From Leptidea sinapis (lineage: Eukaryota; Arthropoda; Insecta; Lepidoptera; Pieridae): DNA of 64,000 nt. A program made the position numbers and the translations under genes. Positions within the stretch are counted from its first letter, which is position 1; every line of letters starts with the position of its first letter. The stretch lies in contig NC_066286.1 in assembly GCF_905404315.1 (NCBI RefSeq), forward strand, positions 2,673,501-2,737,500. Direction: 5' to 3'. The notes under the pieces are model-generated. The model was not told the origin of the DNA. It made no database searches and saw only the letters and a program-made list of their open reading frames with translations. This document shows positions 33,430 through 43,060 of this stretch, one piece after another.

Positions 33430-33745
33430 GCGTGTGTGCGCGTGTCTGTGCGTGTGTGTGCGTGTGTTTGCGTGTGTGTGCGTGTGTGCGTTTGTGTGCG
33501 AGAGTGTGCGTGTGTGTGCGCGTGTGTGTGCGTGTGTGTGTGCGCGTGTATATACGTATGTGTGCGTGTGTTTTCGTGTGTGTGCGTGTGTCGAGTGTGT
33601 GCGTATGTGTGCGTGTGTGTGCGCGTGTGTGTGCGTAGGTGCGCGTGTGTTTGCGTGTGTGTGCGTGTGTGTGCGTGTGTGTGCGTGTGTGTGTGCGTGT
33701 GTGTACGTGTGTGTGCGTGTGTTTGCGTGTGTGTGCGTGTGTGTT
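33430..33745. repeat. GT-rich microsatellite, about 315 bp
   Basis: The tract consists of gtgtgtgc-type units with interruptions (tttgcg, gcgagagtg, tatatacgtatg). All three plus frames stay open across much of it (CVCVRVC peptides), which is a property of the repeat and not evidence of coding. Confidence 0.95.
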
Positions 33746-33992
33746 ACATAAATACGATATTAATCCTCATCATTTTAAATAAGTACGATATATTTTTACT
33801 TCTTTACACCATATAAATTAAATGAGCGAATGCTCATATTATAATTAATATCTTAGGAGTAATTGCTTTGCTTAATTCAACATGACCCTCTCCCCGCACC
33901 GTCTTGCCTACTACAAACAGGGTAGTTGAAGGAAATGATAAATCAAAAAATACATTTTTGGCTTTAGACGACATTATTTCCGAATACAAAAA

Positions 33993-34348
33993 TCATATTT
34001 TCTACACGCTTTATATTAGCTTCACCTGTTTGTTTCTTTGTTTGTTTGTTTGTAACCTGAGTGGGTTTGGGCGTGATTCCGACCCACTTTAAGCAGCCAG
34101 ATTTCGTTTAAACTTCGTAGATTTATCGAGGACCGATGACAATACATTTATTCGATAAAATTATTCCATTTTTCAATTTGCAAAATAATACTTTTGTTAA
34201 TTTATATAAGGCAGGAACTGATGTTAATTTTAAATTTCAAAATAAATTTTCTATTTTTTAGTTCGGTTTTTTATAAAAGCGTGTTTTTTTAGTTTTTTTT
34301 AACTACTATTTTTTCCATTGACAGAACAGCGTCTGTCAGGCCAACTAG
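33993..34348 (+). mobile_element. Family E Helitron-like repeat, 356 bp
   Basis: It begins A|TCatattttctacacgcttt and ends gtcaggccaactag|T. Has TC...CTAG termini and A/T flanks as for Helitrons. Internal blocks are shared with 31254-31560. Confidence 0.7.
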
Positions 34349-34914
34349 TAAATTATAAAAGACCTTGGCCTCTGCTTAATTTACACATCAGAAGGGCACA
34401 CATCTCAGGGTAAATATAACTCATTCCATTGGAACTTTCTTGTAAAATACGACTATATTTACTTGTTTATTCAAAAACGTATTTTTTTTACAAATTGAAC
34501 GGTTATATTGTGAGGTACACATTCAAAATAACAGTATAAATGGAGAAAAATGTAAAATTTATTGCCAATTTAGATATAACGGAGCCTGTGTCAATTTTAG
34601 TTTGCCCACGTAGAATTTCAACTAACTTAACTTTTTAGTTGTGAACTCTCCTAGCTTTTTTTTCCGAGATTAGCGGGCACGAACTAGAGACAAACAGTAT
34701 AAAACTATTTTCATACTTTGGTTACATGTGTACAACGTACATAAATTGTTCTTTCAAAATACTAAATTAACACACGCTTAAGCTTTTATAGTATATTACA
34801 TACAAATACACTGTAACAAACAAACAAAAATATTTCTATTTAATAGGTATTGCATTACACTAGAAATAAGTAATTTTTTTGTAATTAATAACGTATAATT
34901 TAAAATACATACAG
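34349..34914. other. AT-rich sequence, nothing recognised
   Basis: No motif-bearing frame. Confidence 0.4.
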
Positions 34915-34974
34915 CCTGGAGCTGTGTGACACCTACTTGTCCCACGTCCCGCCGTACCCGTTAAGAACTCATAG
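34915..34974 (+). other. Candidate 60-nt internal exon
   Basis: A GC-rich 60-base island in AT-rich DNA is bounded by acatacag on the left and by a strong donor, atag|gtgagtag, on the right. One frame is open throughout (LELCDTYLSHVPPYPLRTH). I do not recognise the peptide. The pyrimidine tract at the acceptor is weak. It may equally be a transposon scrap. Confidence 0.3.
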
Positions 34975-35064
34975 GTGAGTAGTAAATCTTAGAATTTCAA
35001 TTTAATATTTAGATTTGTGTCGCACCAAAAACCCCGGTGGAATGACGACCCGTGTGTATGTCTT

Positions 35065-35272
35065 GCTATTGCATAGCTTCTATCGCGGGCCTTTAGCGTA
35101 GTGATCGAATCCAGAAATTCCGTAATGAAAATAACCTAACACCCCACTTACTACATCTATATAGATATTTCGCCTTGATCATTACAGTTGCCGTGGAACA
35201 GCGGTTATCACGTATGCTTTTTGTGCAGGAGGTCCCAGGTTCGAGCCTGGGGTACGTCTTGATTTTTTTTAA
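35065..35272 (+). repeat. Family F repeat with tRNA-like core, copy 2
   Basis: gctattgcatagcttctatc to gggtacgtcttgatttttttt. The core contains gttgccgtggaacagcggtt, then aggaggtcccaggttcgagcc, with an intact B-box-like ggttcgagcc and a T-stem (cccag/ctggg). It lies next to the Penelope 3' end. Confidence 0.65.
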
Positions 35273-35456
35273 TTTATTGAATTAGGCGTTACTTTGCGGA
35301 AATCCATAATTATACAAATGATTTAAGTTTTCTTTAGTGTTAATTCCGCCAATATTTGTTTTTAAAACAATTCGACACGTGTTTCGCCTCTACACGAGGC
35401 ATCCTCAGGACGTGTTACGCGTCTCGCCAAGATCTGGCACGAGACTGAATCAATTG
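35273..35456 (-). mobile_element. Penelope-like element, 3' terminal part (beyond the Jockey insertion)
   Basis: On the minus strand: agtctcgtgccagatcttgg, the motif at 35408-35374 (ctgaggatgcctcgtgtaga, then ggcgaaacacgtgtc), the ttggcggaattaacactaaa block, and the terminus tccgcaaagtaacgcctaat. The same end is duplicated at 30685-30970. The left half of this element continues at 40301, on the other side of the Jockey insertion. Confidence 0.75.
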
Positions 35457-35998
35457 AAAAAAAAAAAAAATCAAATTCAAGATTTCTATATTTGGTATTA
35501 AATTGTAACAAAATTACTTAAATCTACTTATTAAAGCAATTTACAATTCAGCCTTATATATGTAGGTATCAGAAAACTTATTTCTACAACCCTATCTACG
35601 TATTGAGGGATAAAACTTTATTATGCTTAAAAAACTAATACATGAGGTTTGGGGGGGGGGGGAATCCAGGAAACTGGGAAAACCTGGCTATTTGCTATTG
35701 ATATAACGTAATATTAATCTATCACTTAACCTAATTTAAGACTAATGACTAGAACTTAAAAACTAACTTAAAAACTAAGGTGAATAAATACGTAGATCTG
35801 TATACATACATATATAATATATAAATATAAGAGGGGGGGGGGGTGGATTTTGGGAAAGGGAAGGAGGGAGAGGGAATAGGAGGCCAGTTTTCGCCGTTAT
35901 TTAATTCTTATAACTAAACCAATTTACAATATATTGGTTTTACATTTATTCAGACCTAGCTAGAACTCTGTGTGCGTGAGTGTGTGTTTGTCTATACG

Positions 35999-38762
35999 CT
36001 AGTGTTCTGTGAGCTCTAACCAGTTGTGATGTGGTAATGCATGTTTATAACGTTTTATGCTGAGGCAGTACTCTGTGAGTGACTTACGATAACAAGTCGA
36101 CCGGAGGGCGGGGTTTATTCCGTCCTTCAGTCGGCGTAGCCCTCTGTAGAAGCTATGAGATATCTCTTGTATGTGTTGTTCTAGTGTTGGGATGTTTTTC
36201 TTTACATGAAGTCGTTTAAGATTTGTACGCGGGTGGGTCCGGTAGGTGGTTTTAAGGGATCTATTTTGCACAGTTTGTAGTTTACGATAATTGTTTTGAT
36301 TTGTGTTAATCCATACCGGACTTGCGTATGTCATGACCGGGCGTATGTACGACTGGTATAGTAGACGCTTGTTACTAGTTGAGAGAGTGGAATTCCTATA
36401 GAAAATGGGTCTCAACAGGCTCAAGGCAGTAAGTGCCTTAGAGCGGGCGTAATTAATATGAGGCGTGAAGGAAAGTTTCCGGTCGAGGATAAGTCCTAGG
36501 TATTTAGCCTGTGACTGCCATTCGACCGGGTGGTTATTAATATGTGGCTTTAAAGAGATATTGAGTTTACGGGAAGTTTTGTATGAGAAAAGAACCGCCT
36601 CGGTCTTTGTGTCCATTGATTTTAAGCTTCCACTTAGAGAAGTAGTTGCTTACACAATGTAGGGCTGTATTAAGGTGTGAGACTATAGATTTGATGTTCT
36701 TACTGCTGCACAGATAAGCTGTGTCATCAGCGTACAGGGCGAGGACCGTGTTCGGAGGTTTTGGGATGTCTCTCATATAGAGTAAAAATGCCCTCGGTGA
36801 GATGATGGAGCCCTGTGGAACACCTGCTACTACTGGATGTGGGGGGGATAAACTATTTTTGACTCTAACTCTAAGAAATCTATTCGTAAGGAATGGTTTT
36901 ATTATTCTACAATATTCAAAGGGGACTTGTGCTTCGAATAATTTTTGAACTAAGGCATCATGCCAGACGGTATCGAAGGCTTTCTCAAGGTCGAGTAGAA
37001 CCATACCAGTCTGGTGTCTCAAGTTAAATTGGTGTGTTATATGTTCGACTACGCGCGCCAGTTGGTGAGTAGTCGCGTGTGACCTTCGGAAACCGAATTG
37101 TTCGTCAGGTAGGTTTGATTCTATAAGTGAGTTTATTCTATTATTAATTAAAATTTCTAATATTTTACTTTGTGTGCAAAGTAAACTAATTGGTCTGTAG
37201 TTCGCGGGGGAGGTGGGATCTTTTCCCGGTTTGTGAATCGCGGTGATTACTGCTATTTTCCAGGACGAGGGAAAATAGGTAAGACGAAGGCACGCATTAA
37301 ATATATTAACTAAGGTGTCTATTGCTTTTGAAGGGAGGTGTTTTAGAAGTATGTTCTGTATGTCGTCGTGCCCGGGGGCTTTTCGCGGTTTACAGGTTTT
37401 TAAAATTAATTTGACTTCGCGAGGTACAACTGGCGTAGGTGCGGTCGGTCCGTTTATTTTGTAAAGGTGGTCTAGAGACCGCGACACCTCGCGTTCGGTG
37501 TCGGGGTCGCTCAGATCCACGGTGAGTCTATGCTGTCGCTCGAAGTGTGTACCTAGGGCCTCGGCCTTTTCAGCGTCCGACCGGGCGGGGCCCGAGGGGG
37601 TGCTGAAGCAGGGTAGAGGGGTGTGTACGTTTTTAAGGCGTCTCGCGAACTGCCAGAGGGAATTGTCGCGGGTGTCAAGCGATTCGAGCTTTTTGTTCCA
37701 TTCGTTGGAAGTGAGAGATTTTATTTTAAAAGATATTTGGTTTTGAAGTGAATTAATAATCGTGTTAAACCGACGCGTATGAAGTCTCTGTGCGTGATGT
37801 CGGTATTGGTTTTTTAGTTTGATAAGTCTTGTTATTTCGTGTGGAAGTTTGTTTGTTTGTTTCGGTGTGAACGTCGGGATGTTCGCGTTACGGGCTTTGA
37901 TTATAGCGTCAGTCAGTGTTTGTATGGCGTTGTCCACTAATTCGGGACGGTGTAATTTTAAGGAGCCGGGGGAGGGGAGGGCTTCGTTAATATGTTTTTT
38001 ATAAGTGTCCCATTTAGCATTACCGTATTTAAAAATAGGTCGCGAGATGCGCGGGATGAGGCTATTAATTTCGAAAATAATGGGACAATGGTCCGAGATA
38101 ACGTCGTAAGTCAGTGGGTCTGTAACGTTTGTGATATTTTTGGCAAGGGTGAGTTGTAATTTAGCGGCAGAGTGCCTAGGGTTGGAGGGGAGGTGGGTCG
38201 CTTTGTCCGGAATCAAAATATTATATTCGTGACCTGCAAAGTGATTAAAAAGACGCGATCCATTGGAATTTGCTCGATTGCAATCCCAGTGTCTATGGCG
38301 GGCGTTAAAATCTCCGGAACAGATGACGGTGTTGCTGAGAGAGAGAGCTTTTGCGATGGCTGTCGTGATTCTACTGTCTTGCTTAGGGCAATAAAAGTTA
38401 ACTATTGTGATGGGTGTCTGTCCGCGGTGAGACTCTAATCTAATTGCAATTATATCGCATATATCATGCTCCACCGGCGGGAGTGAATGATGCGATATAT
38501 TTGTCTTGACAAAAATTGCGACGCCACCTCGGGCGCGGTTGTCTGTCTGTCCGTCACGTCTGTAGCAGGTGTAACCGGGAATTGAAAAACGTCGTGCGGG
38601 AACGAGGTGTGTTTCTTGTATGAGTGTAATGTCGATGTTGTGTGTACCTAGGAAATGTATGAGTTCTCTTTTCCTACTCACAATACCGTTTATGTTAAGC
38701 GACGCTACTCGTAGAGGACGAGCAGTGCCAGTCGGGGGAGGGGTCGCCGTCTCTTCATCCAT
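35999..38762 (-). pseudogene. Jockey-type ORF2: endonuclease and reverse transcriptase, one frameshift
   Basis: The frame 38762-36567 encodes the endonuclease (VASLNINGI, LIQETHL, CSGDFNARHRHWDC, ISDHCPIIF: all catalytic words present). The reverse transcriptase follows, with KAPGHDDIQNILLK, LLDLEKAFDTVWH, GVPQGSIISP and an intact YADD at 36734-36723. Near 36620 the reading changes frame: KWKLKING in the first frame, DTKTEAVLFS in the next (36616-35999). The rest of the C-terminal region, with YIRPVMTYASPVW, follows to a TGA-free end and a stop at 35999. A single extra base in the aatggacac stretch would explain this. The total span matches the roughly 900 codons usual for Jockey ORF2. It starts eight bases before the ORF1 stop. 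Confidence 0.88.
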
Positions 38763-40129
38763 GGATGCTCAGGAACTCGAATACTGTGATGATTTGCTCC
38801 TCGTAGCTCATGCTGCGGCGGAGCAGAGGCTTCAGCTGACCTGCGATTTTAATTAATTTTATGTTTTCATGGGTTGACATTTCCTCCGAGTCTGGCTCTT
38901 CGGTTGTTTTAAAGGCGGCTGAGTCTGTCTCAACTCTTTTAAAGCCACCTGGCATAGGGCCAGTGGGCCTAAGGCCTGGGAAGATTTGTCTTCCGGACTG
39001 GGTGCCCGTGAGGGGCGGCGGTCCGGCAGTGGACCGCGTTGTGGGTGGCTGAAGGCCCTGTGGCTGAAGGCCTGACGGTGACGGGGCGTTCCCTGTCATA
39101 ACTGAGTTCCACCCGCGGCCGTTCGCCATGTTCGATTTGAACAGGCGGGGCTGGGGTGGTGCGCTTTGGCGGGTCTGGAAGCGCTCCTGGCGCTCCTTGA
39201 CGGCCGCAAGGTAGATGCGGCGTTGGGGGCACTGGCGGTACGAGGCCGCGTGCTCTCCGCCGCAGTTGCAGCACCGGACTGGAGCCTCCTCCTTCCGGTC
39301 GCACTCCGCTGTGAGGTGGGCTCCCGTGCACTTGACGCAGCGGGCGGCCCGGTTGCAGTTCCGTTCTGCATGTCCGAATGTCTGGCACCTGGAACACATG
39401 GTGCCGTATTTATTATTTGGTTTATATTTGTAGATTCGCACCGATTGGTGGCAAATATATTTAATTTTCCTGAAGGCACCGATATCAGTGCTCTTCGGGA
39501 GCGTCACTTGGTACCTTGGTTCCAGTGAATCGCCCTTGAAGGCGACAACTTTCGTGGGTTTGAACCCCAGTTCTAGGAGTGCACTACCTAGCTCCTCTGC
39601 GGAGCTGTAGTACAGCCCTTGGACGACAGAAATGTGAGCTCTGTCGTCCTTATCAGTGTATGTGTGGAACTGTAAACGTTCCACACCTTTGAGCGCTGCA
39701 AGGGCCGATTCTTTATCGGCCTTAGTCTTGCAGGACAGGAAAATTAAAATTTTTAATGCCCGCGGCGATAAGCGCCGCTCGGCATCTTTCAAAATCAAAG
39801 TTCTCCTTAGAGATCACAATTGGAGTCGGCCTCGCCTGTGAGGGCTTGGCCGTTACCTTGGCTCCCGGTGTCTCCTGTACCGGGAGCGGCTTAAATACGT
39901 TGGCCGTCGCCAACAGCTTGGGGCGCCCATTGTCCGGGCGCGGCTTGGCCGCACGCCGCCGCGTCACGGCGATCCAGTCCGGCAGGCCGCCGTGCAGCCG
40001 CTGGCCGGACTCCTGCTCCGGCGGCGAGGCCGGGCTGTCCATGTCCATTTCGGCGATCACCTTCGCCGCGGGTTGCTCACCGGGGCTAGGGCAGCCCCTC
40101 TTCATGTCCTGCGACACAGAGTTCAACAC
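38755..40129 (-). pseudogene. Jockey-type ORF1: gag-like nucleic-acid-binding protein, one frameshift
   Basis: The first frame (40129-39722) begins MLNSVSQDMKRGCPSPGEQP and reaches IKNFNF. The second frame (39798-38755) takes over at about SCKTKADKESALAALKGVER, so one small indel lies near 39735-39760 in an A/T-rich run. Three CCHC-type zinc knuckles follow (CSRCQTFGHAERNC, CVKCTGAHLTAEC, CNCGGEHAASYRQC), then a Pro/Gly-rich tail ending in FEFLSIHG. The product would coat the element RNA. The stop overlaps the ORF2 start (ATGGATGA). Confidence 0.85.
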
Positions 40130-40300
40130 ACTAATTAATAAACTGCTTCGAAACCGTTAAAAAGCGCGCCAAAGGGGCGCGTGTAATTAAAAATACTCGG
40201 AATTGTGATTATAAGTTCAGCAAAAACCAGCGCGCAAACACGTCTCGTCCGTTCAAGCGCAGGTAGCGGAATCGCCAATCGACCGACTGAATCAATTGAA

Positions 40301-40930
40301 CCGGAAGCCGCTATTTTATATCCTCGTCCCATGAAATGATGCGCTATGATTGGTCGGCTGTTGTGACGTATTACCCCCGGAAGAGACACGTAACAAAAGG
40401 TGATGGGACTAAATTTGTTTGTTCATTCAACAATGTAAACATGTTATTTTTGTGTTTTATTATTTCTAATTGCTCTAACACATTTAAGCGAAATCCTTTT
40501 TCACATGTATGTAAGATATGAAAATTATTATTGTTTCCGAGTGAGTGACCTGTATCAATTAAATGTTTCGCGAAGTGTGATTTTTCAGGATGATTATTCC
40601 TAAATGCGGCAATATGTTCCTTTAATCTAGTTTCGATATTTCGACCTGTTTGACCTTTATATACCCCGTTACAAGTGTCACAACTTAGTTTATAAACGCC
40701 GGATTTTTCGGAATTTTTTAATCAATCTTTGCCATTACATATTCGACTGACATTGTGATTCGTTCGGAAGGACACATTAATATTGTTTTTCCTAAATATT
40801 TTAGCTTATTTTTTCTGATATTGGACCAATATATGTCAAACTACCCACATATTTGGTATTTGATTGTGGTGGGACGGGATAAAGTTCTGAATTAATTAAA
40901 TGTTTTTGTCTATTTTTAATTAATTTGTTC
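40301..40930 (-). mobile_element. Penelope-like element: GIY-YIG endonuclease domain and 3' UTR start
   Basis: Minus strand, about 40724-40385: an uninterrupted frame reads KNSEKSGVYKLSCDTCNGVY, then KGQTGRNIETRLKEHIAAFR, PEKSHFAKHLIDTGHS, RLNVLEQLEIIKHK and NLVPSPF. GVY...YKG with Arg and Glu-His is the GIY-YIG signature. The Cys-x2-Cys insert and the tail fit Penelope-like elements. Upstream (40900-40735) broken frames give VGSLTYIGPISEKIS and FRTNHNVSRICN, the region before the domain. There is no suitable ATG, so ATG-based ORF calling misses it. The 5' part, including the reverse transcriptase, is missing (truncated near 40930). The 3' UTR is cut by the Jockey insertion at 40300. Confidence 0.88.
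40308..40322 (-). promoter_or_regulatory. TATA-like box in the Penelope 3' UTR
   Basis: Minus strand reads gaggatataaaatagc, downstream of a ccaatcat word (about 40349). Penelope-like elements often occur as partial tandems in which a downstream 3' region promotes the next copy, so a promoter here is plausible. Inference from sequence only. Confidence 0.35.
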
Positions 40931-41411
40931 ACTAACGTTGGTGATCACTTAACACCTGGTGACCCATACTCGTGCAGTGAAAAGGGCCATTAATGTATGG
41001 TTGTTCAAAATTCTTTTATCATCATAATATGCTCCGTCTTGAAGCATTTTAAGTCTGTAGATCTTAATAACGCAACACTTGCTCAGTCGAAGAAACATTA
41101 AGCATTATGAATTATGAATGCTCGAGCTCGTAAACGTAGGTATAATACTGGCGCATACTAATGTCTTTTGTTATAAAGTACTGTTTGTTTCGAAAGCAAT
41201 TTACTAGACGTAATTTGTTGCTGGATAAATATAGACTTAAGCCGACACGACATCCTATTGGAAAATTATAATTTTAGGGGTGGAAGTATAAAATTATCAT
41301 TTTGTGCTGATAGATTAGAACACTCATTATTGTATGATAAAATAAAATTATTACATAAAATAGAATAATTATTATTATAGTCGAAGTTAATAAACCCTTG
41401 GTATTGACTGA
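40931..41411. other. AT-rich sequence with a LINE-B scrap
   Basis: ttggtgatcacttaacacct, then ggtgaccc, at 40939-40968 is a plus-strand scrap of the LINE-B end. Nothing else is recognised. Confidence 0.45.
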
Positions 41412-41621
41412 TTGATTAAAAACGTCAAGTTAGTTGGTTACACGATTTTGTTAATTTGAAGGGGCACTTGCCTGAAATACGCATCCTTTTTAAGTTTGGA
41501 TCTTCTGTTATTTGGCCAGTTTTTCACTGAATACCTTGTCATTGCGTGGCATTGTATTCAAAGCGCGGTCAAAACACAACTGAACGAAAACTCTACCTAA
41601 TAGAAAACGCGTAGGCAGAGT
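41412..41621 (+). repeat. Family G repeat, copy 2
   Basis: Matches 17371-17577 with substitutions and small indels. Ends at the shared cgcgtaggcagagt. Confidence 0.7.
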
Positions 41622-42024
41622 TTTGCTTCATACAATTTTTGAGTGTTATTGTGAGTCTAGTTGGTATTGTAAGTAAATGATTTTATTTCAACATTTCTGC
41701 AATCTCACGAGAAAGCCATTTATGCATTTTCAGTTGACTTCTGGGGACCTGAACTCAGTCAACTCTGTGAAGGCATTTTGTATTGCTTCAAGAATATTTT
41801 TACCAAGTAAATAATTGTCCAAATCACGGAAAATGGAAGAAACGATTAAAACGAATTCTCAAGTCGTGTGAGATCTTGCTGTATCAGCGAGCAATAACGG
41901 TGAAGATTGATTGACGAGTTCTGGCTGTCTCACAGTGAGTTTCCTCATTATTATTGATAATGCCGGTTCGATCCTCGTCTGCCACGTACCAATGAGCTTT
42001 TCGTTTTCATGATGATCGACATAA

Positions 42025-42360
42025 AACCATAGATCCGGCCACATATGGAGTATTGCTGTCATCTCTGATCTGGCGCGTCCCAGTATCAGCTCGATCGGTC
42101 AAATGACCGTGTGCAGCGCAGAGCAGCTCGAATTGTCTGGGACCCAGTGCTCTGTGAACAGCTGGAACACTTGGCGTTGCGTGGAGACGTCGCTCGTTTG
42201 TGTGTCTTCTACTGCCTTTATCACGGGGAGCTCCATTAATTCACCTGATTCCTGTCGCCGGATTCCACCTTCGCACGACACCCCACAAGTAAGGATATCA
42301 TCCGCACCATCTGTATGTGTGGCGGTCCTACGCAGTGCGGTTTTTAAGGAACTTTACTGA
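42025..42360 (+). mobile_element. LINE-B coding fragment, plus copy
   Basis: Frames read IRPHMEYCCHL, DRVQRRAARIV-like words, DPVLCEQLEHLALRGDVARL and CVFYCLYHGEL with stops and shifts, then a tail with the ttcgcacgacaccccacaag block. A decayed C-terminal part of LINE-B. Confidence 0.75.
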
Positions 42361-42589
42361 ACCATACGATCCTCCTCCATAAATAATCATCAATGTGAAT
42401 GTAAATTGCTTGAATAGAATATCTAAGGAAGTTGTATTAACTGTATTATATATTGAAGTAACTACCCAATAACTATCACACAGTTGCAGTAATTTATTTT
42501 TGGCGCCCAGACAAGGGAGAAAGGGCTACTCTCGGGGAAAATGATGGTAGGAAGTGTTGGTTATGTGGGACTCACTCAATGTGGGACAC

Positions 42590-43060
42590 AATAGAGGTTA
42601 AAAGGCATAAAGGCATAAAAGGCATTTATTTTCTCAAAATTGATTCCTTTAGAATTCTTTTTGATGTCATTTCTTATACTACTAGATACTACTACCGCTT
42701 CGGAAACAAATGGCGCTCTGAGAGAGAAGAAGCGGCGCAAGAAACTCTCCCAGCATTCTTTTTTTTTGCGCTCTTTTCAATAAAAATATACAATATTGTA
42801 CAGTTGCTATAAAATAATCACAATCTAGTCCCAGGCTGTCCGATCATTTAGATATTCAGCAGTGGAGTAATAGGATTTACGACAGAGCCATTTTTTTATA
42901 AAACATTTAAATTTATTTATAGACAATGCCTGAACAGTGGCTGGGACTTTATTGTAGAAGTGTATACATTTACCCTTAAAGCTATTATGTATCTTATGAA
43001 GCCTACTAGAATTAGTTACAAGCAATAGGTTAGCTTTGGGCATGCGCCCACTAAGCCTTC
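42590..43060 (-). mobile_element. LINE 3' end of a third family
   Basis: The minus frame 43043-42825 reads MPKANLLLVTNSSRLHKIHN, then FYNKVPATVQALSINKFK and KSYYSTAEYLNDRTAWD, a LINE C-terminus similar in layout to LINE-A. Its 3' UTR (42824-42590) contains gagtttcttgcgccgcttct and ends in a simple aaaggcataaaggc region. 5'-truncated. Confidence 0.75.

Larger units (their letters stand above)
35457..40284 (-). mobile_element. Near-intact Jockey-clade non-LTR retrotransposon, about 4.8 kb
   Basis: This is a full-length element with a short 5' UTR, a gag-like ORF1 (40129-38755), an endonuclease/reverse-transcriptase ORF2 (38762-35999) and a 3' UTR of about 540 bases. It is flanked by a 14-16 base target-site duplication: gactgaatcaattg at 35443-35456 and 40285-40298, extendable by two A. 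Each ORF is broken by what looks like one frameshift, so this copy is probably recent but immobile by itself. The sense-strand 3' end is a run of about 14 T, not the usual poly(A). The 3' UTR holds two C-runs (G-runs of 12 and 11 on the plus strand at 35651-35662 and 35833-35843). The clade call rests on the ORF1 zinc knuckles and ORF2 layout. Confidence 0.88.

Noticed and set aside
33432..33816. Cysteine-rich proteins read from 33432-33816
   Set aside because: All frames are products of a GT-rich microsatellite and carry no real domain.
36567..36616. Programmed frameshift between the two parts of Jockey ORF2
   Set aside because: The break is inside the reverse-transcriptase/thumb region where related elements have one frame. 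No slippery site of a known type is evident; a simple indel explains it.
38969..39528. Arg/Pro- and Ala-rich frames on both strands at 38.9-39.5 kb
   Set aside because: They are alternate frames of the GC-rich Jockey ORF1.
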